From assembly GCA_964634755.1 (NCBI GenBank), contig CAZWJH010000038.1:1-21785 (forward strand): a DNA stretch of 21,785 bases, written 5' to 3'. The notes under the pieces are model-generated. The model searched no databases and was not told where the DNA came from. It saw nothing but the letters and a program-made list of their open reading frames with translations. Source of the stretch: JALXDT01 sp964634755 (lineage in GTDB: Bacteria > Acidobacteriota > Aminicenantia > JAMOAD01). Made by a program: the position numbers and the translations under genes. Positions 15,871 to 21,785 of the stretch are shown here, piece after piece; the first letter of the stretch is position 1, and each line of letters starts with the position of its first letter.

Positions 15871-17043
15871 CTATTTTTTTATAATCTCTTTTATCATATC
15901 GTAAAGATCCGGTTTTGCCCCGACTACCCTTTGTAATACTTTACCATCCTTTGAAATTATTACAAAAGTCGGAATACCTTCTACTCCATAGCTATCAGAA
16001 AGGCTTCTGTCAGATGTGACTATAACAGGAAAAGTTATTCCCTGCTTTTTTAAAAAATCTTTTATTAGAGTATATTCCTTTTCCTTGCTAATATTTGAGG
16101 CTCTGTTTGTTCCATCTGAAAAGGACCCGTAGTAGGATGTGATACCGATAATCTGGAGCCTGTCTTTATTATTTTTGTAAAGTTCTTCCATGTGGAGTAA
16201 ACTTCCTCTGCAATGGGGACACCAGGGTGCCCAGAATTCCAGAACCACATATTTTGTACCTTTAATACTTTTTATTGTAATAGGAGTTTTAGTATTTATC
16301 CAATCTCCCTTTATATCAATATCCTTTGCTTTAGAACCTATTAGGCTTAAAAGAGTCTCTTTCTTTTCTATCTGCTGAAGTGCTCTTTGATCTGAGCTGT
16401 AGAGAGTTTTCATCTTTGTAAAAAGTTTTTTGGTCTCTTCGGGAGAAAGTTTTTTTGCTTTTATGTAAGAATCTATTGCGTATCCGATGTAATTGGAGAA
16501 CGGTGGGCTTAGCCTGTATTTAAAAGCAATGTCAAGATACTTAATTATTTTAGCGGGTTCTCTGCTATTTAAGCCTCCTATAAGAAAATAAGAGGCAAAA
16601 TCTTTTAAGTCTTTTACTTCTTTCAAAACCAGGTCAAGGTATAAAGATGTGTTCTTTACATCTCTTTTGCTTAAATAGGCTTCTATTATGTATTTATAAG
16701 CATTTCTTTTTAACTGAGGTTTTGATGTTAGCTTCTTTAAAAGGGGAATGGCCTTATCAAACTTTTTTATTTCAATGTAAATTTCCCCTAATATTAATTT
16801 ATCATTATTAGATATTTTGTTCTCATCAATTCCTTTAATAAGAGCTTCAAGTCTCTGATTTCTTTCTTTTAAAAGAGTGTTAAATTGCTCTCTTGTTTTG
16901 ATAGTTTTTAATTTTTCATTGAATTCTTTTGAAAGAGCTTCGTATTTAGGCTTTAAAGAATCCTGAGATGGTTTCGAACAATAAAGAAGGAAAATACTAA
17001 ACATAGTTAAAAGAACAAAAAAAACGGTAACTTTCTTACTCAT
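15871..17043 (-). CDS. TPR-like / TlpA-type thioredoxin-fold protein, probable lipoprotein
   Basis: 390 residues. An N-terminal export signal is followed by Cys22 in FLLYCSKPS, a possible lipobox with an unusual Tyr at -1. Residues about 30-230 are all helical with TPR/SEL-like pairs (IYIEIKKFDKAIPLLKKL, LSKRDVKNTSLYLDLVL). From about 240 there is a TlpA/ResA-like thioredoxin domain with the active site WCPHC (C275, C278) in FWAPWCPHCRGS and the cis-Pro loop VEGIPTFV. Such proteins reduce or isomerise disulfides in the periplasm, often for cytochrome c maturation. No Ccm/Ccs or DsbD gene is nearby. The ATG has AGGAG 6 nt upstream and its own extended -10 promoter. It is likely cotranscribed with tsaD, which seems functionally unrelated. 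Confidence 0.87.
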   Translation of the reverse strand: MSKKVTVFFVLLTMFSIFLLYCSKPSQDSLKPKYEALSKEFNEKLKTIKTREQFNTLLKERNQRLEALIKGIDENKISNNDKLILGEIYIEIKKFDKAIPLLKKLTSKPQLKRNAYKYIIEAYLSKRDVKNTSLYLDLVLKEVKDLKDFASYFLIGGLNSREPAKIIKYLDIAFKYRLSPPFSNYIGYAIDSYIKAKKLSPEETKKLFTKMKTLYSSDQRALQQIEKKETLLSLIGSKAKDIDIKGDWINTKTPITIKSIKGTKYVVLEFWAPWCPHCRGSLLHMEELYKNNKDRLQIIGITSYYGSFSDGTNRASNISKEKEYTLIKDFLKKQGITFPVIVTSDRSLSDSYGVEGIPTFVIISKDGKVLQRVVGAKPDLYDMIKEIIKK

Positions 17044-17071
17044 TCTAATCTCCTGTTTTAAACGATTGTTT

Positions 17072-17099
17072 ATTATAGCATAGGATGTGAGAGAGTAAA
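17072..17099 (-). promoter_or_regulatory. Extended -10 promoter of the tlpA-like gene and tsaD
   Basis: Minus-strand TTTACT (17094-17099), 16-bp spacer, then TGC-TATAAT (-10 at 17072-17077), an extended -10 element with a perfect hexamer. The predicted start is near 17065, about 22 nt before the ATG at 17043. Confidence 0.65.
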
Positions 17100-17103
17100 A
17101 AAA

Positions 17104-19122
17104 TTATTCCGAGTGTGTTTCAAATCTATTAATATCCTCCACTTTGCCCGCAACTATAAGTGAATCCCCATTCATAATTATTTCATCTCCTCCTGGCAGA
17201 GGAATTGTTCTTGGGGGATTTTTTCTCTTGATTAAAACTATATCCACTCCAAATTTTGATCTTAATTTTATTTCTTTAAGAGCTTTGTTTAATACAAAAG
17301 AAGGAGCTTCAATTTCTTTTATATAATAACCGGGAGTAAGTTCAACAATTTCTCTATCTTTTGTGAATTTTAATTTTGAAAGTAGAAGACTCGTGGCTTC
17401 TCTCTTTTCCATCTCTTTATTATAAGTTTCTATGACATCTTTTCTGTTTACAACTCCTATTATTTTGCCATTTTCAATAACCGGGATCTCATCAATATCA
17501 AGTTTACCAAGAAGGGTCATTGCTGTTTCCAGATTATCATCAAGGCTTAATATATCAACGCTTATTGCAATATCATCTGCTAACAAGAAGTTTTCAAATG
17601 TTTCTCTTTCTCCTAAAATTACCTTTAAATTGCTTAAAGTGATTATTCCTATAAAATTATTTTCAAAATCAACCACATTAAAAACATTATGTCTCCCCTT
17701 TAATGCTTCCTCAAGGACTTTATTGGCAGGATCATTTTGATGAATTATTATAAAATCATTGCTAATTATATCCTTTACCTTTAATTTTTTCAGAACATTT
17801 ATTTCCACACCCTCTCTTAGATAAATCCCCTTTAGCTTTAATTTGAGAGTGTAAATTGAATATTCATTAAATACTTCTGAAATTAAAGATGCGATTATGC
17901 ATGTTATCATTAACGGGAGTATTACATTATAATCCCCTGTCAATTCGAATATTATTATGATAGCTGTTAAGGGTGCTTGAACCGCTGCTGCAACAACTCC
18001 ACCCATTCCTACAAGTGCATAAGCTCCTGTTGATATGTGAAGAGAAGGGAAGAGAATTGATGAAATTTTACCAACGAAAAATCCGGTTTGAGCCCCCATA
18101 AAAAGAGATGGTGCAAAAATACCCCCTGAACTTCCGGATGAAAGACTTGTTGATGTTACGAATATTTTTACAAAAATTAAAACAATGGCTAACAGAAGAG
18201 CTATGTTTTCCTGAAGAGCAAGATCTATTGTTTCATAACCAGTCCCCAATATATGAGGAAATTTTAATGCAACAATCCCTATTATAAGTCCTCCTAACAT
18301 AGGTTTAAAAGGTTCTGAGAACTTGAATCTTTCCCACTTTTCCTCTGCAAAGTATAGAAATTTTATAAATATGACACCAACTATCCCGCTTATAATTCCA
18401 AGAATAAAGTAGAGAATTAACTCATAGGGGGAATTAAATGAGTAAACAGGCACTTTAAATACCTTTTCCCCTCCCTCTATTGCAAGAAGAACCATATTTC
18501 CTACAACGGATGCGACTATTATGGGAGCAAAAGAGGTAATAGCAAAATTTCCCAGTATGATTTCCGCTGAGAAAAGAGCACCAGCAATGGGGGCATTAAA
18601 AGCTGCGGAAATTCCCGCTGCAGCTCCTGCTCCAACCAATGTCTTAAGATCACTTTCTGTTAATTTAAAGAATTGTCCTATTGAAGAAGCAATACTTGAG
18701 CCTATTTGAACAATCGGACCTTCCCTTCCAACAGGACCTCCCGACGCGATTGTAAGTGATGAGGCTATCGCCTTTATAAAAGCAACTCTCTGCCTGATTT
18801 TCCCTCCCTTTAATAAAATTGCTTCCATAACTTCCGGTACACCATGCCCTTTTGCTTCCCTTGCTCCCCAGTAGATTATAGGTCCAACTATTAACCCACC
18901 TAAGGCGGGTATTAAAATTATCTTCCATGTTGGGGCTTCCTTAACTACATTGATAAAGGTTATAGGATATCCCCAGAAAAAAATTTTTGAATAGTGAATT
19001 AAAATTTTTACAAGATATGCTCCAGCCCCTGAAACAGCTCCTATGAAAATTGCAAGAAGTATAAGAAAAATATGGTGCCTGCTTGTTTTTAACTTTTCTC
19101 TATTTATTATATTGGAGCTCAT
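17104..19122 (-). CDS. CLC family chloride channel/transporter with CBS pair and RCK_C (TrkA-C) domain
   Basis: 672 residues. The membrane part (about 1-430) carries the CLC selectivity motifs GHGVPE (equivalent to GSGIPE), GREGP with the gating Glu, and GGIFAPS. Two CBS repeats follow (about 440-560: VKDIISNDFIIIHQND and DEIPVIENGKIIGVVNRKDVI), then an RCK_C/TrkA-C domain to the end (PGYYIKEIEAPSFV ... GDSLIVAG). CBS pairs bind adenine nucleotides and RCK_C domains often bind small ligands, so gating by a cytosolic signal is likely. The filter Ser of ClC-ec1 is His here, and the internal proton Glu (E203) appears to be Ile (AEIIL against IEEM), judged from remembered alignment. The ATG at 19122 is 9 nt after the tRNA 3' end with no ribosome binding site. 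A TTG at 19128 would leave only 3 nt. Confidence 0.93.
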   Translation of the reverse strand: MSSNIINREKLKTSRHHIFLILLAIFIGAVSGAGAYLVKILIHYSKIFFWGYPITFINVVKEAPTWKIILIPALGGLIVGPIIYWGAREAKGHGVPEVMEAILLKGGKIRQRVAFIKAIASSLTIASGGPVGREGPIVQIGSSIASSIGQFFKLTESDLKTLVGAGAAAGISAAFNAPIAGALFSAEIILGNFAITSFAPIIVASVVGNMVLLAIEGGEKVFKVPVYSFNSPYELILYFILGIISGIVGVIFIKFLYFAEEKWERFKFSEPFKPMLGGLIIGIVALKFPHILGTGYETIDLALQENIALLLAIVLIFVKIFVTSTSLSSGSSGGIFAPSLFMGAQTGFFVGKISSILFPSLHISTGAYALVGMGGVVAAAVQAPLTAIIIIFELTGDYNVILPLMITCIIASLISEVFNEYSIYTLKLKLKGIYLREGVEINVLKKLKVKDIISNDFIIIHQNDPANKVLEEALKGRHNVFNVVDFENNFIGIITLSNLKVILGERETFENFLLADDIAISVDILSLDDNLETAMTLLGKLDIDEIPVIENGKIIGVVNRKDVIETYNKEMEKREATSLLLSKLKFTKDREIVELTPGYYIKEIEAPSFVLNKALKEIKLRSKFGVDIVLIKRKNPPRTIPLPGGDEIIMNGDSLIVAGKVEDINRFETHSE

Positions 19123-19131
19123 TATCAAAAA

Positions 19132-19207
19132 TGGTGGGCGATGGAGGATTCGAACCTCCGACTTCTACCGTGTGAAGGTAGCACTCTAGCCACTGAGTTA
19201 ATCGCCC
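19132..19207 (-). tRNA. tRNA-Val (anticodon CAC), CCA encoded
   Basis: 76 nt on the minus strand. The acceptor stem GGGCGAT pairs fully with ATCGCCC, followed by discriminator A and an encoded CCA (19132-19134). The D-arm is ACTC/GAGT and the anticodon stem CTACC/GGTAG encloses the loop TTCACAC with anticodon CAC (19172-19174), reading GUG. The T-arm GGAGG-TTCGAAT-CCTCC is perfect. The only downstream gene on the same strand is clc, 9 nt away, so the tRNA is probably cut out of a common transcript. Confidence 0.96.
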
Positions 19208-19219
19208 AGGTAATAGATG

Positions 19220-19248
19220 ATTTTATTTAAAAGGAGGGTTTTTGTCAA
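19220..19248 (-). promoter_or_regulatory. Strong promoter of tRNA-Val and clc
   Basis: Minus-strand perfect TTGACA (19243-19248), 17-bp spacer, TAAAAT (19220-19225, 5 of 6). The start is predicted near 19213, six nt before the mature tRNA 5' end. There is no second promoter between the tRNA and clc. Confidence 0.8.
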
Positions 19249-19386
19249 TAGTTCATTATTTGCTGAAATATTGTTAATGAATATTTTCGGAAAGGTCTAA
19301 ATTAATAGAAGCTGGTCTTAAAGAAAAATATTTGAAAGTTGTTAGATAAAATAGAAGAAGAGACAGCTAAAAGGAAAAGTGTTTTT
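19249..19386. other. Intergenic stretch between the tRNA-Val promoter and the FkbM-like gene
   Basis: AT-rich with no convincing gene. One short open stretch on the plus strand (19281-19337, ending KEKYLKVVR then TAA) looks faintly like the tail of a coding sequence, but it follows a TGA, has no start or ribosome binding site, and matches nothing I recognise. It may be gene debris or chance. Confidence 0.3.
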
Positions 19387-19415
19387 TTGTTGCTCTTGTA
19401 ATTTTTATGTATTAT
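19387..19415 (+). promoter_or_regulatory. Possible promoter of the FkbM-like gene
   Basis: Plus-strand TTGTTG (19387-19392), 17-bp spacer, TATTAT (19410-19415), followed by nine bases and an ATG at 19425. Transcription would begin about 3 nt before that ATG, and no Shine-Dalgarno sequence precedes it. The region is AT-rich, so matches come easily. Confidence 0.4.
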
Positions 19416-19424
19416 TATTAAAAA

Positions 19425-20291
19425 ATGAGATTAAGAAAAAGCGTGAGAAAATTGGGGGCCTCTTTAATCAGAATTTTTTTAAGTTAATTCCTCTAAAAAT
19501 AAGTATTTCCTTGGCTCAAAAGATACCTCGTATTGTATGGTATCTTCCTTCTGATAAAGATGTGCAATTTGATAAATATTTAGGTAATATTAAAGTAAGA
19601 GTAAATACGAGGTTTCCCATAGAAAGAGTAATGTTGTCCGGGTACTATGATAAAGATACCCTTTTTATTATTGATAAATTTGTTAAGAGGGGATGTCTGT
19701 TTTGATGTAGGCGCGAATATTGGAGCTATAAGCTTTGCCTTAGCGAAGAAGGTTTTTCCCCATGGAAGAGTTTTTTCGTTTGAACCGGGAGAATACTTGT
19801 ATAAAAGGTTTGAGTATAATCTTTCGTTGAATCCGAAGTTCAGGGAAACCATAAAAATTTTTCAAAAGGGATTTTCTGATAAAGAAGAGATATTGTACTG
19901 GAAAAAAGATAAAGAGAATGAAGGAAATGCGATGTTTTTAGAGGAAAAAGAGGATGATACAGTACCTATAAAATTGGTAACTATGGATTTATTTGTGAAA
20001 GAAAACCCTCTTGAAAAGCTAGATTTTATAAAAATAGATGTAGAAGGGATGGAGTTTGAAGTTATTAAAGGTGGTATAAAGACAATAGAAAGATATAATC
20101 CCATTATTTATTATGAAACACTGCTTGGGTTTGAAAAAATAAGGGGAAAATCTCTTTTTCTTCCTATTGAAAATATGTTGTCTAATTTAGGTTATAGATT
20201 TTTTAAAATTTATAATGGGAATATTATTCCCACTCATTATCCTTCGTATTCAGGAAATACGCTCGCTTTACCAGAGAAGATAAAAATCTAA
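19425..20291 (+). pseudogene. FkbM-family SAM methyltransferase gene with two opposing frameshifts
   Basis: Three reading-frame segments join into one FkbM-like protein. Segment 1 starts at ATG 19425 (MRLRKSVRKLGASLIRIF) and hits TAA at 19485. Segment 2, in the -1 frame from about 19481, reads KLIPLKIS ... VMLSGYYDKDTLFIIDKFVKRG, the usual region before the SAM-binding site, and would end at a TGA at 19703. Segment 3, back in the first frame from about 19689, has GDVCFDVGANIGAIS, the SAM motif, and runs to TAA at 20291. The first break is in a T7 run (19474-19480), where one more T restores the frame. The second is at AGAGGGG (19686-19692), where one base fewer or two more restores it. A different upstream start in the segment 2 frame is GTG 19379, which would leave one break only. 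It could be a decayed gene, an assembly error, or recoding. Confidence 0.65.
19647..20291 (+). CDS. Catalytic part of the FkbM-family methyltransferase, as an intact ORF
   Basis: The longest intact frame of the broken gene, 214 codons from an in-frame ATG. The first ~13 codons are probably out of frame with the ancestral protein, and real homology begins at GDVCFDVGANIG. Family features in order are SAM motif I DVGANIGA, the acidic strand-2 end FSFEPG, the LVTMDLFV segment, and the FkbM signature LDFIKIDVEGMEFEVIKGG. These enzymes O-methylate sugars or natural products. No start signal with a ribosome binding site is seen at 19647, so independent expression is doubtful. The C-terminus (YSGNTLALP) looks complete. 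It is the only plus-strand gene between 7667 and the window end. Confidence 0.6.
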   Translation: MIKIPFLLLINLLRGDVCFDVGANIGAISFALAKKVFPHGRVFSFEPGEYLYKRFEYNLSLNPKFRETIKIFQKGFSDKEEILYWKKDKENEGNAMFLEEKEDDTVPIKLVTMDLFVKENPLEKLDFIKIDVEGMEFEVIKGGIKTIERYNPIIYYETLLGFEKIRGKSLFLPIENMLSNLGYRFFKIYNGNIIPTHYPSYSGNTLALPEKIKI

Positions 20292-20324
20292 TTTTGGGAT
20301 AGCTTAAAATTTTAACTTATAATA

Positions 20325-21011
20325 CTACTTCTTTTCCAATCTTTTCTTTTCTTCCCAATTCTTTTTTGAAACTCCTGCTGATAAGAGAAGTAAAAATACT
20401 ATTATTAATAAAGGGAAGCAGATGTAAAATGTCCACATGGAGAGCACTGGATTTACATTGGATCTAAGGCTTTTTAAAAATAACCAGAAATTTCCCGCCT
20501 GACCGGATTTTACCCAATCCGTAGGGGCTGCTTCCATAATAAAAATGAAGCCAAAATACTGCAAAAGAGCTGCAAATGATAAAAACCAGGTAAAGAGCTT
20601 TCTTGCTCCCCAGTCATTTTCTATATCTTTTGAAAGTTTAATATAAAGAGCCAATCCCAGTACAATTGTGCTAAGTGGGACGAGTGGCAAGGCTAATTTT
20701 ATGTCTCCAAAAATATCGGGATTTATTAAAAGAGCACCAATTCCAAATGAGGCAAAAAGAGAAAGATCTCTTATTAAAACAAAAACTATCCCAAAATTTT
20801 CACCGCTAAGTCTTATTTTAAAATTGTTTAATGTTCTCGAATAGTATAAAGAGGCAAGGTGAAGGACAAAACCTAAAAGTAAGAGTATGAGCCCCACTTC
20901 GAAAAAGCCCATAAGACTCCAAACTTCAAGTCCCTTTGAAAGTGTTTCTTCCTCTGCCAGAGCAGGGATACTTCTCAATAAAAAAGCAAATACAAACAAA
21001 ACTCTTTTCAT
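20325..21011 (-). CDS. Unrecognised multi-pass membrane protein
   Basis: 228 residues that I cannot assign to a family. A signal-peptide-like N-terminus (MKRVLFVFAFLL, possible cut after IPALA) is followed by EEETLSKG and about five or six hydrophobic helices: VGLILLLLGFVLHLASLYY, LSLFASFGIGALLI, LVPLSTIVLGLALYI, WFLSFAALLQYFGFIFIM and FYICFPLLIIVFLLLL. The tail is charged (KKNWEEKKRLEKK), probably cytosolic. No catalytic motif is visible. The ATG at 21011 has AAGGAGG 7 nt upstream, so it is surely translated. It follows the TrkA-type gene by 82 bp with a possible -10 box between, so it may be in that operon or separately started. A link with ion transport is only a guess from position. Confidence 0.8.
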   Translation of the reverse strand: MKRVLFVFAFLLRSIPALAEEETLSKGLEVWSLMGFFEVGLILLLLGFVLHLASLYYSRTLNNFKIRLSGENFGIVFVLIRDLSLFASFGIGALLINPDIFGDIKLALPLVPLSTIVLGLALYIKLSKDIENDWGARKLFTWFLSFAALLQYFGFIFIMEAAPTDWVKSGQAGNFWLFLKSLRSNVNPVLSMWTFYICFPLLIIVFLLLLSAGVSKKNWEEKKRLEKK

Positions 21012-21036
21012 TTCTAAACCTCCTTATCTTCCGACC

Positions 21037-21042
21037 ATTATA
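21037..21042 (-). promoter_or_regulatory. Possible -10 box before the unrecognised membrane protein gene
   Basis: A perfect TATAAT on the minus strand about 25 nt before the ATG at 21011, but no -35 match at 16-18 bp (CCGTAT at best). The long A-rich stretch just upstream could act as an UP-like element. In such AT-rich DNA this may be chance. Confidence 0.3.
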
Positions 21043-21093
21043 TTTTTTTATTTTTATAAATACGGATTATGTATCCTAATTGTTTTAAAATAT

Positions 21094-21774
21094 TTAATCC
21101 TTTTTTATATTTTTTGTAATAATTTTTGCTGCCTTTTTCATATCCTTTTTCTCACCGCATAAGAAGATTCTGTCTTTTGAATTAATAATATCGTATCCCC
21201 GTGGGGCGATAAAAGTCTTTTTCCCTTCTTTATAAATAGCAGTAATTGTAACTTTTTCAGGAAATCCCGGAGTTCTTACCAAGTCTAAAACCTTTTTGCC
21301 ATCATATTCTGAATTTTCCGGCACATTTATTATGTTAATTACGAGATTACCAATACTTATAACTTTCCTCAGTTCAGGACTTTCAATATTTACTAAAAAT
21401 TGATCAATAAGGAGCTGAGTTGCCCTTGCTATGTTTGTAACTCCCATATATTTGTACACATCTTCGTATGCGGGATCACTCATTTTTACCATTATTTGGG
21501 GAACTTTGAAGTGCTTTGCCAGAATAGTGAAGGATAAATTAATTGAATCATCGGGAGTTACGCCTATCGCAACATCACACTTGTCAATATGAGCATTTTT
21601 TAAAGTGGAAATTTTTGTCCCATCTCCATTAATTGAAATTGCTCCATAATTTGCATAAATTTCTTCACAAACTTCACTGTTTTTGTCTATAACCACTACA
21701 TCATGTTTTGCCTCAACGAGAGCTTTTGTCAATCCTTTGCCTATTAAACCTCCTCCCAAGATTATTATATACAT
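21094..21774 (-). CDS. TrkA/KtrA-type K+ transport regulatory subunit (RCK_N + RCK_C)
   Basis: 226 residues, the length of a single-repeat TrkA/KtrA protein. The RCK_N Rossmann domain starts with the nucleotide-binding IILGGGLIGKGLTKAL, with the strand-2 acidic residue in VVVIDKN, then NGDGTKISTLKNA and IGVTPDDSINL. The RCK_C domain fills the last ~80 residues (YDGKKVLDLVRTPGFPEKVTITAIYKEGKKTFIAPRGYDIINSKDRIFLCG). Such proteins gate TrkH/KtrB-type K+ channels by binding NAD(H) or ATP/ADP. No TrkH/KtrB gene is in the window; it may lie just beyond the right end. AGGAG at 21781-21785 gives a 6-nt spacing to the ATG. The clc product in this window shares the RCK_C domain. Confidence 0.92.
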   Translation of the reverse strand: MYIIILGGGLIGKGLTKALVEAKHDVVVIDKNSEVCEEIYANYGAISINGDGTKISTLKNAHIDKCDVAIGVTPDDSINLSFTILAKHFKVPQIMVKMSDPAYEDVYKYMGVTNIARATQLLIDQFLVNIESPELRKVISIGNLVINIINVPENSEYDGKKVLDLVRTPGFPEKVTITAIYKEGKKTFIAPRGYDIINSKDRIFLCGEKKDMKKAAKIITKNIKKD

Positions 21775-21785
21775 TTTTCTCTCCT

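Noticed and set aside
16065..16250. Short minus-strand frame inside the tlpA-like gene
   Set aside because: It overlaps the conserved CPHC region in a different frame, lacks a start signal and has no recognisable motif.
19132..20291. Genomic island inserted at the tRNA-Val gene, with the FkbM-like gene as cargo
   Set aside because: Integration usually uses the tRNA 3' end, but that side is clc just 9 nt away. There is no integrase, no repeat of the tRNA end and no attachment site. The FkbM gene lies on the 5' side, beyond the promoter.
20302..20316. TTAAAATTTTAA palindrome after the FkbM-like gene as a terminator
   Set aside because: It contains no G-C pair in the stem and no following T-run on either strand. 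Such palindromes are common in AT-rich DNA.
21043..21093. GGATTA/TAATCC inverted repeat upstream of the unrecognised membrane protein gene
   Set aside because: The arms are short and widely separated in AT-rich sequence, and the position relative to any good promoter is unclear.

Overview
The window comes from a low-G+C bacterium (clearly AT-rich by eye, with A/T-ending codons). Most genes carry AGGAGG-type ribosome binding sites, and several of the promoters resemble the sigma70 -35/-10 consensus. It looks diderm: a signal-peptide protein with alternating beta-strand pattern ends in the C-terminal phenylalanine typical of outer-membrane barrels, and there is a periplasmic-type TlpA thioredoxin. 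I cannot name the lineage from sequence alone. All recognisable genes but one look intact. No plasmid, phage, IS or CRISPR signature was seen.

Layout. 1-4303 (minus) is a tightly packed operon: class V aminotransferase, short SerA, M20 metallohydrolase and FolD (cut by the window start), behind one good promoter. It covers the serine branch and one-carbon metabolism. 4345-7667 holds a divergent promoter pair. A secreted SagB-type nitroreductase-like protein reads leftward. An NSS (LeuT-type) amino-acid transporter, its 30-residue MetS-like small subunit and an HDOD-domain protein read rightward.

7664-14823 (minus) is a run of outer-membrane-like protein, subtilisin-like protease, RecN, MiaB and UDP-galactopyranose mutase, with gaps of 10 bp or less or overlaps, two TTG starts and one promoter. 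It is followed by a YitT-family membrane protein whose own promoter sits so close to the ATG that its mRNA should be leaderless. 14852-17099 (minus) holds TsaD preceded by a TPR-like/TlpA protein with its own extended -10 promoter. 17104-19248 (minus) is a consensus promoter, tRNA-Val(CAC), then 9 nt later a CLC anion transporter with CBS and RCK_C domains.

19387-20291 (plus) carries an FkbM-type methyltransferase whose reading frame is broken twice in opposite directions. 20325-21785 (minus) holds a TrkA-type K+ channel/transporter regulator followed by an unrecognised multi-pass membrane protein.

How they fit: most of the window is housekeeping (serine/folate, tRNA modification by MiaB and TsaD, DNA repair) mixed with membrane transport (NSS/MetS, CLC, TrkA) and envelope functions (barrel, protease, UDP-Galf synthesis, FkbM). 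The most noteworthy points are the MetS microgene, the compensating frameshifts in the FkbM gene with a U UUU UUA heptamer, the leaderless or near-leaderless starts, and the tRNA-clc linkage. I saw no convincing multi-gene defence or mobile system.
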